Source of the DNA: Pseudomonadota bacterium
Lineage (GTDB): Bacteria > Bdellovibrionota > Bacteriovoracia > Bacteriovoracales > Bacteriovoracaceae
DNA length: 64,000 nt
Assembly (NCBI GenBank): GCA_027487515.1
Contig: JAIYDL010000016.1
Span: 372,001 to 436,000, forward strand
Direction: 5' to 3'
A program made the translations under genes and the position numbers. Numbering within the stretch: the stretch's first letter is position 1; each line of letters begins with the position of its first letter. This document shows positions 42,355 through 49,884 of this stretch, one piece after another. The notes beneath the pieces are model-generated. The model ran no database searches, was not told the DNA's origin, and saw only the letters and a list, made by a program, of their open reading frames with translations.

Positions 42355-43833
42355 ATGTTCTTGAGATTATGTCAATTGAAAAGCCTTCCAGCGCTCTTGG
42401 TGCTTGCCCTGTGCACTTCTTCCTGTTCGTTTCGGGACGATCGCTACTCCAAAGAGCTTCTGACGACGTACCCCAACCGATGGTTTAGTTCAAATCTCCG
42501 GCATTCGATCACCGATCATGACGGTGATCCCGTGCCCCACTTGTTCTTTGATCCGACCCCTGACTTTCAAGGCCAAGAAGTCAACGTGCTCATCCTCACT
42601 CCTCGGAAATCGCCGTATGGCTACGGACTTGATCTCCAGTCGGGCCAACGGTACTACTCTCACTCTTATTGTTCCCAGAGTGACGTCTGGGGGAAATACG
42701 GGGGAGGCCTAAACCGGCCCCCGTTCTCCGTAGGCTATATCCCGCGTGTCCTGGATCAGCTCGGAGAGCCACATAAAGTGATCCTCTGGTCCCGGCGCAA
42801 CTTTCAGTCCACCGCCGGCACGAACTTTCAGCGGGCCCGTCTCCTCGGCGCGTTCGTCGAGCAAACCTGTCCTGAAGGAAACTGCCTCGGCAAAAGTAAC
42901 TGGCTCTCTCGACTCGTCTTCGTGGCCCTCGACGCGGACGATCCGACCTACGATGCTGTGAAGACACTGGCGGAGTTCCGTCGGGAGGTGGATTGGGAAA
43001 CGGCCCACGCCTTCCTCGGCAATCTGGAGGGACGGAATGTCGTCGGAGGTACCGGGTTTCCGCACACCCGGATCGGAGAGTTGATTGAGTTTACCGAGGC
43101 CTTTGACTATTTCAAGAAGCGCTCTATTCTCATGACGGAAACCGAGCTGAAGCGGATCCAAAGAGGCTGTCACCGGCTCTACGACTCACTCTGGGAAGAG
43201 GTCGGGAAGGAGCGTCCGGAGGATAGGGCCGCGAAGACCACCGAGGAGCTCCGGAAAAAACTCGAACTCCGGCAGGAACTTAAACTGAAAGGCGTCGCCG
43301 TTGGATTCTCTGCTCGCTTCCAGCGCTTCGCCAAGAAGTACGGAAAAGAGCTCGGGACCTGCGAGAAGTTCGTCTACCACGGGAACGTGATCCGCGATCC
43401 AGAGTCCTTCTGGTTCCTGAGCTACGTCGGGATCTTCTTTCGGCTTCACCGAGAGGGGTACTACTTTGACTGCCGCTCTAAGGGTTGGCTCAAGAACTTG
43501 ATCAACGACCAAGGAACCCCCGTTTACCAGCTCCAAGAGGGTGTCGAATCTTGTCGCGACGAAGACATTGATCGCGCGATGGAGTACCTTCCGAACTTCC
43601 TCACGACCCTTAAGAATGAGCGAGATTTTTACCGGTTCATCGACTACGATAACCATACTCGAGGGACGCACCAGAAACTCTACTCTTGGGTGAGGGTCAA
43701 GGCGCCCCGCTTAGGTTGCGAGAGGGATCCGAACGCCGAACCCCTGCGGACCCTCCGTGTGTTTCCGGAAGACGCCGGCTGGAAACCGCGCAAAGTTCGA
43801 GACATCTCGGACAAAATGAAGATCATCTTGTGA
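42355..43833 (+). CDS. Secreted or lipoprotein-like protein of unknown function, first gene of the complex I-like cluster
   Basis: The 492-residue protein starts with a basic stretch, a hydrophobic core and a possible lipobox (TSSC, Cys24), so it is probably exported and may be lipidated. The rest is charged and rich in Tyr and Trp with about ten cysteines, and contains an Arg/Glu-rich helical segment near 285-310. I recognise no domain. Its TGA stop overlaps the GTG start of the NuoB-like gene by four bases (GTGA), which strongly suggests that it belongs to the same operon. No strong ribosome site precedes the ATG. Confidence 0.6.
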   Translation: MFLRLCQLKSLPALLVLALCTSSCSFRDDRYSKELLTTYPNRWFSSNLRHSITDHDGDPVPHLFFDPTPDFQGQEVNVLILTPRKSPYGYGLDLQSGQRYYSHSYCSQSDVWGKYGGGLNRPPFSVGYIPRVLDQLGEPHKVILWSRRNFQSTAGTNFQRARLLGAFVEQTCPEGNCLGKSNWLSRLVFVALDADDPTYDAVKTLAEFRREVDWETAHAFLGNLEGRNVVGGTGFPHTRIGELIEFTEAFDYFKKRSILMTETELKRIQRGCHRLYDSLWEEVGKERPEDRAAKTTEELRKKLELRQELKLKGVAVGFSARFQRFAKKYGKELGTCEKFVYHGNVIRDPESFWFLSYVGIFFRLHREGYYFDCRSKGWLKNLINDQGTPVYQLQEGVESCRDEDIDRAMEYLPNFLTTLKNERDFYRFIDYDNHTRGTHQKLYSWVRVKAPRLGCERDPNAEPLRTLRVFPEDAGWKPRKVRDISDKMKIIL

Positions 43834-44225
43834 AGAAAGAAACCCAACAACCGCTTCGACTTTTTTGCTTCTCGCACCTCTTGCTCGCAACGGAGCTTCC
43901 GGCCTTGACCGGGGATAAGTACGGGAGCGCACTCCCGTTCCCGTGGGAACTCACAACGGAGTACACGGCGGCAGACGTAGTCCTTTGGGATGGAGTGATC
44001 ACGCCTCGGAATCGCCCCATGGCAGCGCGGATCCTCGAGGACGTCCGGGGACCGAAGGTTCTCCTCCTCATCGGGGAGTCTGCGACACTCTTTCGCCAGA
44101 ACCCCCTGGTCGAGTTGGTTGATCCGCAGGCCTTCAACGCGGTAGAACTCGCCGGATGGAATGTGCTCCCGGAGGATATTCTTGAGGCAATCGCAAAGTG
44201 TCACAAACGGGTCAACCGTGTTTAG
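43830..44225 (+). CDS. NuoB-like protein without the N2 cluster ligands
   Basis: From a GTG at 43830 the 131-residue protein aligns with NuoB over the conserved core: AADVVLWDGVITPRNRPMAA matches the genuine NuoB segment [27 protein letters not shown] matches [11 protein letters not shown], and AGWNVLPEDILEAI matches [14 protein letters not shown]. All four cysteines that hold cluster N2 in NuoB are absent: the tandem pair is gone, the third is Ser84 and the fourth is Trp110. Only Cys13 and Cys124 remain. It therefore keeps the fold but cannot bind N2. It overlaps the preceding gene (4 bases) and the NuoCD-like gene (8 bases). Confidence 0.7.
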   Translation: MKKETQQPLRLFCFSHLLLATELPALTGDKYGSALPFPWELTTEYTAADVVLWDGVITPRNRPMAARILEDVRGPKVLLLIGESATLFRQNPLVELVDPQAFNAVELAGWNVLPEDILEAIAKCHKRVNRV

Positions 44226-45843
44226 CTGGAAGGAATTCGAAAAGACGAAGTCGATTCTCTCGCACCTCGGTGGAGCGCGCTACCAGGACGCGTGGGGCCA
44301 GCACCACCTCCGGCTCAGGCCCTCCGAGCTTCTCGAATGGGCCGAGTTTGTGAAAGAAGATCTGGGCTTTTTCACTCTGGACGAAATCGCTGCTCATGCG
44401 TCGGCAACTGGGGCAACGGAGCTCGTGTATAATTTCTTGAGCATGGGGACTCACCAGCGCCTCAATTTTCACATCGACGCGACGGCCGGAGAAATCATCC
44501 CGAGTCTCTCTGGCTTTTTCTCCAACGCCGATTGGTATGAGCGTGAAGAAGCCGAGATGCACGCCCTCTCCTTCGATCGAAGGTCTCGCGCACTCCTGCT
44601 CCCGGAGGGCCAGGACAACTTTCCGCTCCGGTCCTCGGCCGCGACCATGGTGTGGCCATCGGAGGTGACCCCGGGCCCTCCGGGACTAAGGTACAATCCG
44701 AATAAGTCCGAAGCCCCTTACCCAGAGGAGAGTTACCGCTGGAAGACTTTTGATCTCTTCTCGCCGGTCACCGCTGGAAATTTTGAATGGCAGGTCTGCT
44801 TTGACCCACAACGAGTCGTGACCTCTAGCGCGCGCATCGGTTTTCACCATCAAGGTCTGGAGCGGCTCTTTGCGGAAAAGGACATCTTTCAGATCCTTCA
44901 GCTCGTTGACCGAGTCAACCTCGGCGCTGCTCCCAGCTACTCCATCGCCTGGGCTAAAATCATTGAAGACGTGTTCCGCATCCGGATTCCCGAGAGGGCC
45001 CAGGCGATTCGTATCCTCATGCTTGAGCTCGCCCGAGTTGCGGATCACCTCGGTGTGATGGCCGCCACCTGCGAAGCGCTCGGATTGCAGGAAGCACGGC
45101 TCCTGATCAATGCGCGCGAGAAAATCGTCGAGCTCTTCGAAAAATCCTGCGGTTCCCGTCACGGGCAAGGGACCGCGGTCATTGGGGGAGTGAAGGATGA
45201 TCTTCCGGCCGGATGGGCCGTGGAATGCCAGGCCGCGGTTGAGGTCCTCGGCCGAAACCTTCGGATCATTCAGAACTCGCTCCTCGGCCAGTCTCAGTTT
45301 CGGAGCAACCTTGCTGGGAATCCCGTCGACGCTCAGAGTATCCTCCAGTGGGGCGTCACGGGCCCGGCGATGCGGGCCGCGGGCCTGAACTTTGATCTTC
45401 GAAAATCTCAACCTTTTTACTTCTACCGCGACATCGACTTTGACATTCCCGTGGGGATCCATGGTGCTGCGTTTGATCGCTACCTCATCCGGTACGAGGA
45501 AATCGTTCAAAGCTTCCGGATCATCACTCAGGTCATCGATAACCTTCCTCTCGGAGGGGTCATCGGAGAAGAGTTCTGTAAGAACGGCCTGGAGCTGCGG
45601 GCCTATTTTGCGACGCTTGAGGTTCCGGAGGAATGGCACTACGCTACGCTAGAGGCGCCGAGCGGTGAGGCGGGGTACCTGCTTAAACTCGAGTCTGCTG
45701 TGAAACCTCTGCGACTGAAGCTTAAGACCCCGGGCTTCACGGTCGCCCAGTCACTTGACATTTTTGTTCGGGGATTAACAGAAGACCAGTTAAGACCCGC
45801 GCTCATAAGCCTTGGTCTCTCCCGATTTGAAATGGATAGGTAA
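44218..45843 (+). CDS. Fused NuoC-NuoD-like protein without quinone-site residues
   Basis: The 541-residue protein has a NuoC-like part (about 1-145; FFSNADWYEREEAEMHALSF) joined to a NuoD-like part (about 170-541; GFHHQGLERLFAEKD, GVTGPAMRAAGLNFDLR, YRDIDFDIPVG, ending FEMDR). The two quinone-binding residues of NuoD are replaced: the His equivalent is Ala186 and the Tyr equivalent is Leu235. There is no CxxC pair for nickel at either end, so it is not a [NiFe] hydrogenase subunit. The fusion resembles HycE and E. coli NuoCD. A GTG at 44218 is used; the longer upstream frame lies in the previous gene. Confidence 0.75.
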   Translation: MFSWKEFEKTKSILSHLGGARYQDAWGQHHLRLRPSELLEWAEFVKEDLGFFTLDEIAAHASATGATELVYNFLSMGTHQRLNFHIDATAGEIIPSLSGFFSNADWYEREEAEMHALSFDRRSRALLLPEGQDNFPLRSSAATMVWPSEVTPGPPGLRYNPNKSEAPYPEESYRWKTFDLFSPVTAGNFEWQVCFDPQRVVTSSARIGFHHQGLERLFAEKDIFQILQLVDRVNLGAAPSYSIAWAKIIEDVFRIRIPERAQAIRILMLELARVADHLGVMAATCEALGLQEARLLINAREKIVELFEKSCGSRHGQGTAVIGGVKDDLPAGWAVECQAAVEVLGRNLRIIQNSLLGQSQFRSNLAGNPVDAQSILQWGVTGPAMRAAGLNFDLRKSQPFYFYRDIDFDIPVGIHGAAFDRYLIRYEEIVQSFRIITQVIDNLPLGGVIGEEFCKNGLELRAYFATLEVPEEWHYATLEAPSGEAGYLLKLESAVKPLRLKLKTPGFTVAQSLDIFVRGLTEDQLRPALISLGLSRFEMDR

Positions 45844-45845
45844 TC

Positions 45846-46223
45846 ATGATCTTGGGCCGAAATTTCTACAACAAGATCTCCTGGCTGCGCTCTCTTTGGA
45901 ACTCGCGGCAATTACGTAAGCTCCAGGGATCGAAGGTCTTCCGGGCATTTAAGCTGCACCGTACTGAACTCCCTGAGAAAATATATTTCTATTCTCCTCG
46001 GTTAAAGAGGATTCCTCGGTTCACAGGTAACCTCGAGCTTCTGACAAAGTGGAAAGACTCAAAAATGTGTGAGACACTTTGTCCGACCCAAGCGATCACA
46101 GTGACTGCAAACGCGTTCACTATCGACGATCGTGGGTGCATTGCCTGTGGTGTTTGTGTGGACGTGGCCCCTCCGGGAATCCTTTTCGTCCCCTCGGAAA
46201 TTGCTGGTGCGCACCGGTCTTGA
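45846..46223 (+). CDS. NuoI-like ferredoxin with ligands for one [4Fe-4S] cluster
   Basis: The 125-residue protein has a NuoI/ferredoxin-type C-terminal half. The first motif keeps only Cys75 and Cys79 (CETLCP); the two cysteines before them are missing. The second motif keeps Cys98, Cys101 and Cys104 (CIACGVC), but the fourth position is Ala108. Cys98/101/104 plus Cys79 can hold one [4Fe-4S] cluster; the other cluster cannot form. A basic N-terminal half might contact the membrane. It begins two bases after the NuoCD-like gene and is followed 15 bases later by the desaturase. Confidence 0.7.
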   Translation: MILGRNFYNKISWLRSLWNSRQLRKLQGSKVFRAFKLHRTELPEKIYFYSPRLKRIPRFTGNLELLTKWKDSKMCETLCPTQAITVTANAFTIDDRGCIACGVCVDVAPPGILFVPSEIAGAHRS

Positions 46224-46238
46224 TAAGGATTGTTATTC

Positions 46239-47315
46239 ATGGTTAAGCTTCTGTCAGTATTCTCTGTCTTGTACGTCCTGGCCTACTACTTCATCCGAAG
46301 TGTTTTTGGTGTGAATGGCCTCGTTGGTGACTCACTGGCGACCCATCCCGTGCTTTTTTTGAGCATCTACGTCGTCGTGATCTCGCACCTCACGATCACG
46401 GCCATGAGTCTGTCATTTCACCGGTACCATACGCATAAGGGAGTCATCATCAACCGGTGGGTCGACCTTCCCCTGCAGACTTGGCTCTGGATGGTCACCT
46501 CACTTTCCAAGGTCGATTGGGTCGCAGTCCACATCTGGCACCACGCGCACTCCGATCTCGAGCGGGATCCCCACAGCCCACTCCACAAAGGAATCTGGCA
46601 CGCGCTGTTCTTCGGGGTCTTCGATTACACGCGAGCGAAGTCCTGGCCTGAGGTCATGAAAATCAAGAAAACCATCCCTATCAACAAGCTCGAGGCCTTC
46701 TTCCATCAGAACTCGTTCACGGGACCGGTGATCCTGACCTGCATCACTCTCGTACTCTTCGGCCCGGTCTGGGGCGCTCTCGTGTCAGTCCTCAATTTCC
46801 TCGTCTCACCGATCTTCGCCATCGGCGGGGTGAATGCCCTCGCTCACTGGTGGGGCTACCGGAATCACGTGACTACGGACAACAGCCGGAACCTCGGATT
46901 CCTTCTTCCCTTGAACTTCATCATCTGCGGTGAACTTGACCACAATAATCACCACGCGCACATGAAGTCTTGCTCTTTCCGCCACCGCTGGTTCGAGTTC
47001 GACGTTGGATTTTTCTACCTCAAAATTCTGAGCTGGCTGAATCTTGCGGACCTTCGCACTGTCTACTCCCCGGCCACACTCCGGCAGGAGTTTGCCCAGA
47101 AAGTGGTCGAGCTCATCGAGAAAGACTACCGGTTTAAAAAGCGTTTCGAGGAGCTGGCAGCAGAACTCAACGTGAACTACCAGGACCTCAAGAGCCGCAT
47201 CGAAGCCTCGTACTCTGGGGAGAAGGTGAAGCTTGAGAAATCGGTCCGCGAATTCATGGCGGAGGTCCGTCGGACATACCGGGCCAACCAGCGCTTGAAA
47301 CTCAGTTACGTTTAG
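46239..47315 (+). CDS. Membrane fatty acid (acyl-CoA/acyl-lipid) desaturase
   Basis: The 358-residue membrane protein has the three histidine boxes of the di-iron desaturases: HRYHTH (61-66), HIWHHAH (98-104) and DHNNHHAH (about 236-243), between four hydrophobic segments. It introduces double bonds into acyl chains using oxygen and electrons from a redox partner. About 90 extra residues at the C-terminus form a charged helical, coiled-coil-like tail. The ATG at 46239 has AAGG ten bases upstream. It is the last gene before a terminator and follows the single-cluster ferredoxin-like gene, a plausible electron donor; that is inference. Confidence 0.85.
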   Translation: MVKLLSVFSVLYVLAYYFIRSVFGVNGLVGDSLATHPVLFLSIYVVVISHLTITAMSLSFHRYHTHKGVIINRWVDLPLQTWLWMVTSLSKVDWVAVHIWHHAHSDLERDPHSPLHKGIWHALFFGVFDYTRAKSWPEVMKIKKTIPINKLEAFFHQNSFTGPVILTCITLVLFGPVWGALVSVLNFLVSPIFAIGGVNALAHWWGYRNHVTTDNSRNLGFLLPLNFIICGELDHNNHHAHMKSCSFRHRWFEFDVGFFYLKILSWLNLADLRTVYSPATLRQEFAQKVVELIEKDYRFKKRFEELAAELNVNYQDLKSRIEASYSGEKVKLEKSVREFMAEVRRTYRANQRLKLSYV

Positions 47316-47328
47316 GAACCTCTGATGA

Positions 47329-47354
47329 AGGCCGCAAGTTGCGGCCTTTTTTTT
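47329..47354 (+). terminator. Intrinsic terminator of the complex I-like/desaturase operon
   Basis: ggccgca and tgcggcc pair around a three-base loop, extended by flanking A-T pairs and followed by eight Ts (47347-47354). It lies 14 bases behind the desaturase stop codon. Confidence 0.9.
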
Positions 47355-47405
47355 GGAGGAAAGATTGGAGTAGGGGCCCTGGGCCTTCCCGGGTTAGGAA
47401 GATGC

Positions 47406-48109
47406 CTAAGAAGAGCTCGCGAGCCACAGGCCTCTTCTGAGACTCCATTTCGTGAACCAGCCGTCCACGGGAGGAACGAGTTTCCCACCGAGGCTTTCGA
47501 CGTAGCGGTAGCACTCACGGCGTTCCTTCTTCTCTACAGACGAAGATTCTGAGATCAACCGGAGAACACTCTTTCCCTCTTGGGTGAGGAGATTTATTTT
47601 TGCTCCCTCTTTCACCAGGAACCGGATGATTTCGAGATTGCATTTTCTTGCAGCGTAGTGGATCGGCCGCATTCTTACTCGATCACCGAGAACTGCAGAT
47701 TCTTCATTGATCTTGTCGACGATGAGGTTCGTCTTTACCGCCTCGAGGTCTTCTGCGGTTATGGCCATGAGAAACTGGTAAAACTTTTTCCCATGTTGAA
47801 GCGGAAGCAGGAGATCGGCTCTCTCTGGAAGATCATCGAGAAGCGTCTGATCCGTTGACCAGTTAAAGATAAGTGGATAGAAAAATCATGGACCGGCATT
47901 CCTGAACGAAGAAGGAGTCTCGCGATCTCAATCTGATTTCCGTGAATCGCGGCCTCGAGGAGATAGGCGACTTCACTGTCCCAGTGGATGCCATTCTCGA
48001 TCGCTGCTTTAATGACGTCGACGCGACCCTCGAACGCCGCGAGCCCAAGCTCGGAAGTTTCGATCTCTACACGCGAATGGATTTTGGATACGAAATACTG
48101 GTGCGGCAT
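47406..48109 (-). pseudogene. Ankyrin-repeat protein with a frameshift
   Basis: Two overlapping frames together encode a protein of about 234 residues. The N-terminal part (48109 down to about 47885) has ankyrin-like helices (AAIHGNQIEIARLLLRSGMPV), and the C-terminal part has RPIHYAARKCNLEIIRFLV. The break lies at five Ts (As at 47881-47885 on the plus strand): one more T would join ...VHDF to FYPLIFNWSTDQ, and this second frame is open well upstream of its ATG at 47768. It is a recent mutation or a read error. GAGGAG precedes the start. It follows aat by 21 bases and is probably the last gene of that operon. Confidence 0.65.
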
Positions 48110-48130
48110 GAGTCTCCTCGCTTCGTTATG

Positions 48131-48814
48131 TTATGAGGGAAAGATCGTCATGCGAGGCCTTTCCCAGTCGCAGGCCTCGAGCCGCTTAAGAAACTGCCGC
48201 CGGGGAACGTAGTCACCTCCAAACTGACGGACTACCTCTGTCACCATTTGGGTATCGAGCCAGGTGATCCCTCTCTCCTGGAGGTGATGGACGAGAGCGT
48301 AGAGGCCCTGCTTTGAAGCGTTATCTCGGTGGGTGAACATGGATTCGCCGGAGAGGAAATTACCGATGACCACTCCGTAGAGCCCAGCTACCAGACGGTC
48401 CTCTTCCCAGACGTCGACCGAGTAGGCATGGCCACTTTCGAAGAAGTTCACATAGGCACTCATGATCGCCGGGGTAATCCAAGTCCCGGCCCGGTCTCTT
48501 CGAGGAGTTCGAGCGCACTGGGAGATGACCTCTCTGAAGGCTTGGTTAAACGTGACGCGAAATGGTGTGTGACGGAGGAACTTCAAAAACGAGCGGGGAG
48601 CATGGAGGTTTGGGAAATCGAGGAGACCTCGCGGATCCGGAGAAAACCAAGTGTGGGGAACGCCCGCGGTTGAAGGGTGAGGAGAGATGGGCCATGGAAA
48701 GATGCCTCGGCGGTAAGCCTCCAGGAGTGTGTCGGCCTCGAGGTCTCCGCCGACGGCCACAAGCCCGTCACCATCCGCCGTCTCGACTGAAGGGAAGACG
48801 ATTTTTCTCCTCAT
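48131..48814 (-). CDS. aat: Leucyl/phenylalanyl-tRNA--protein transferase
   Basis: Aat adds Leu or Phe to proteins with N-terminal Arg or Lys and marks them for ClpAP. The 227-residue protein has the conserved segments GLVAVGGDLEADTLLEAYRRGIFPW, WFSPDPRG, TWITPAIMSAY, GLYGVVIGNFLSGESMF and a C-terminal DTQMVTEVVRQFGG. The ATG at 48814 overlaps the preceding stop (ATGA); an in-frame extension to 48982 lies within the neighbouring gene and is rejected. Confidence 0.95.
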   Translation of the reverse strand: MRRKIVFPSVETADGDGLVAVGGDLEADTLLEAYRRGIFPWPISPHPSTAGVPHTWFSPDPRGLLDFPNLHAPRSFLKFLRHTPFRVTFNQAFREVISQCARTPRRDRAGTWITPAIMSAYVNFFESGHAYSVDVWEEDRLVAGLYGVVIGNFLSGESMFTHRDNASKQGLYALVHHLQERGITWLDTQMVTEVVRQFGGDYVPRRQFLKRLEACDWERPRMTIFPS

Positions 48815-49884
48815 GGTTTCAGGCATTCCAGGAGGAGCCGGGCAATGTCTCCGGCCACCGAAAGTGAGGCGGCCTGATCTCTTGGCGCTACGCCCTCCGG
48901 AAGGACATAGGGCGCAACTTCCATGAGGTCTGCCCCCGTCACTTCGAAGTCCTCCGAGAGCTTTCGAATGATGACAGCACAATCCGTAGGCAGGAGGCCT
49001 TCCTTCTCTGGTGTTCCCGTGGCCGCGGCGTACTTCTCATCGAGGGCGTCGATGTCAAAGCTGACGTAGATCTCCCGGATCCCAAGTTTTAGGTAGTGAT
49101 CCCGGATCTTGTGGTAGGTCTTTTCCACGCCCCAGCGCTGAACGTCTTTTGCCCAGATCTGTTCGACACCGAGCGTGTCCTTCCAGTGCTTCTTGGTTTT
49201 CCCGGAGGAGCGGATCCCGACTTGAAGAATGTGGTCGCGGGACCTGAGGTCGTCGAGGATGTGGAAGGTCCACGTTCCAAAGCACAGGTCTATCCCAAGC
49301 CGCCGATCGAGGAGGTCCGTGTGGGCGTCGAAGTGTAAAACCGCTGCTGCCCCGAGCTCTTTTCTACTTTGGAGCCAGGCCTTGACTAACGGGTAGCTGG
49401 TCGAATGATCTCCACCGAACCCGAGGATCCGGGCCTTCGGATGCTTCCGGTACAAATCTGCGGTGACCTTCTCGGCGATGGAGAGCGGTGAGACCGGGAG
49501 GCGATTGAGTTTTCCATAGAGCGCTTTCCGGCACAAACGGATGGTCTCGTCGTTAAGGTACTTATCATGAAGGAGGTGAGGAATGACCCGCACGTCTCCG
49601 AGATCAAAGAAGAGGTCCTTGGCCGGCAGAAGCTCCTGGCGCAGCACCAAGGGACCCCAGTTGGCCCCTCGCTGGATCCCCCCTCCGTTGTCTGAGGGAA
49701 CCCCGAGCACCCAGGGGATCTCGGGGGAGAGTTCTTCGAACGTCTTGAGCCACTTCTTCCGTGCCTTCTCTGGATCTTTCGTTCCGTAGTAGGCCTGGGT
49801 GAGGCGCTCTTTTTTTTCTCTTCCGGTGTTGACGGTGAAGACTCCGCTTCCGGGGAGAGTGAGGAGGTGAGGAAGGTCTTTCAA
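48811..49884 (-). CDS. Arginase/agmatinase family hydrolase
   Basis: The 357-residue protein has the binuclear manganese ligands of the ureohydrolase family: GGDHSTS, HFDAHTDL and SFDIDALD. The N-terminal extension of about 70 residues and the sequence around the active site differ from the agmatinase at 54606, so the substrate (arginine, agmatine, formimidoylglutamate or another guanidino compound) is open. The start is a TTG at 49884, seven bases after AGGAG and overlapping the previous stop (TTGA); a GTG at 49905 overlaps the ribosome site. Translation appears coupled through the whole operon. Confidence 0.85.
   Translation of the reverse strand: MKDLPHLLTLPGSGVFTVNTGREKKERLTQAYYGTKDPEKARKKWLKTFEELSPEIPWVLGVPSDNGGGIQRGANWGPLVLRQELLPAKDLFFDLGDVRVIPHLLHDKYLNDETIRLCRKALYGKLNRLPVSPLSIAEKVTADLYRKHPKARILGFGGDHSTSYPLVKAWLQSRKELGAAAVLHFDAHTDLLDRRLGIDLCFGTWTFHILDDLRSRDHILQVGIRSSGKTKKHWKDTLGVEQIWAKDVQRWGVEKTYHKIRDHYLKLGIREIYVSFDIDALDEKYAAATGTPEKEGLLPTDCAVIIRKLSEDFEVTGADLMEVAPYVLPEGVAPRDQAASLSVAGDIARLLLECLKP

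Noticed and set aside
44218-45843. [NiFe] hydrogenase large subunit
   Set aside because: The NuoCD-like fusion resembles HycE in layout but has no CxxC pairs for nickel near either end of the NuoD-like part.
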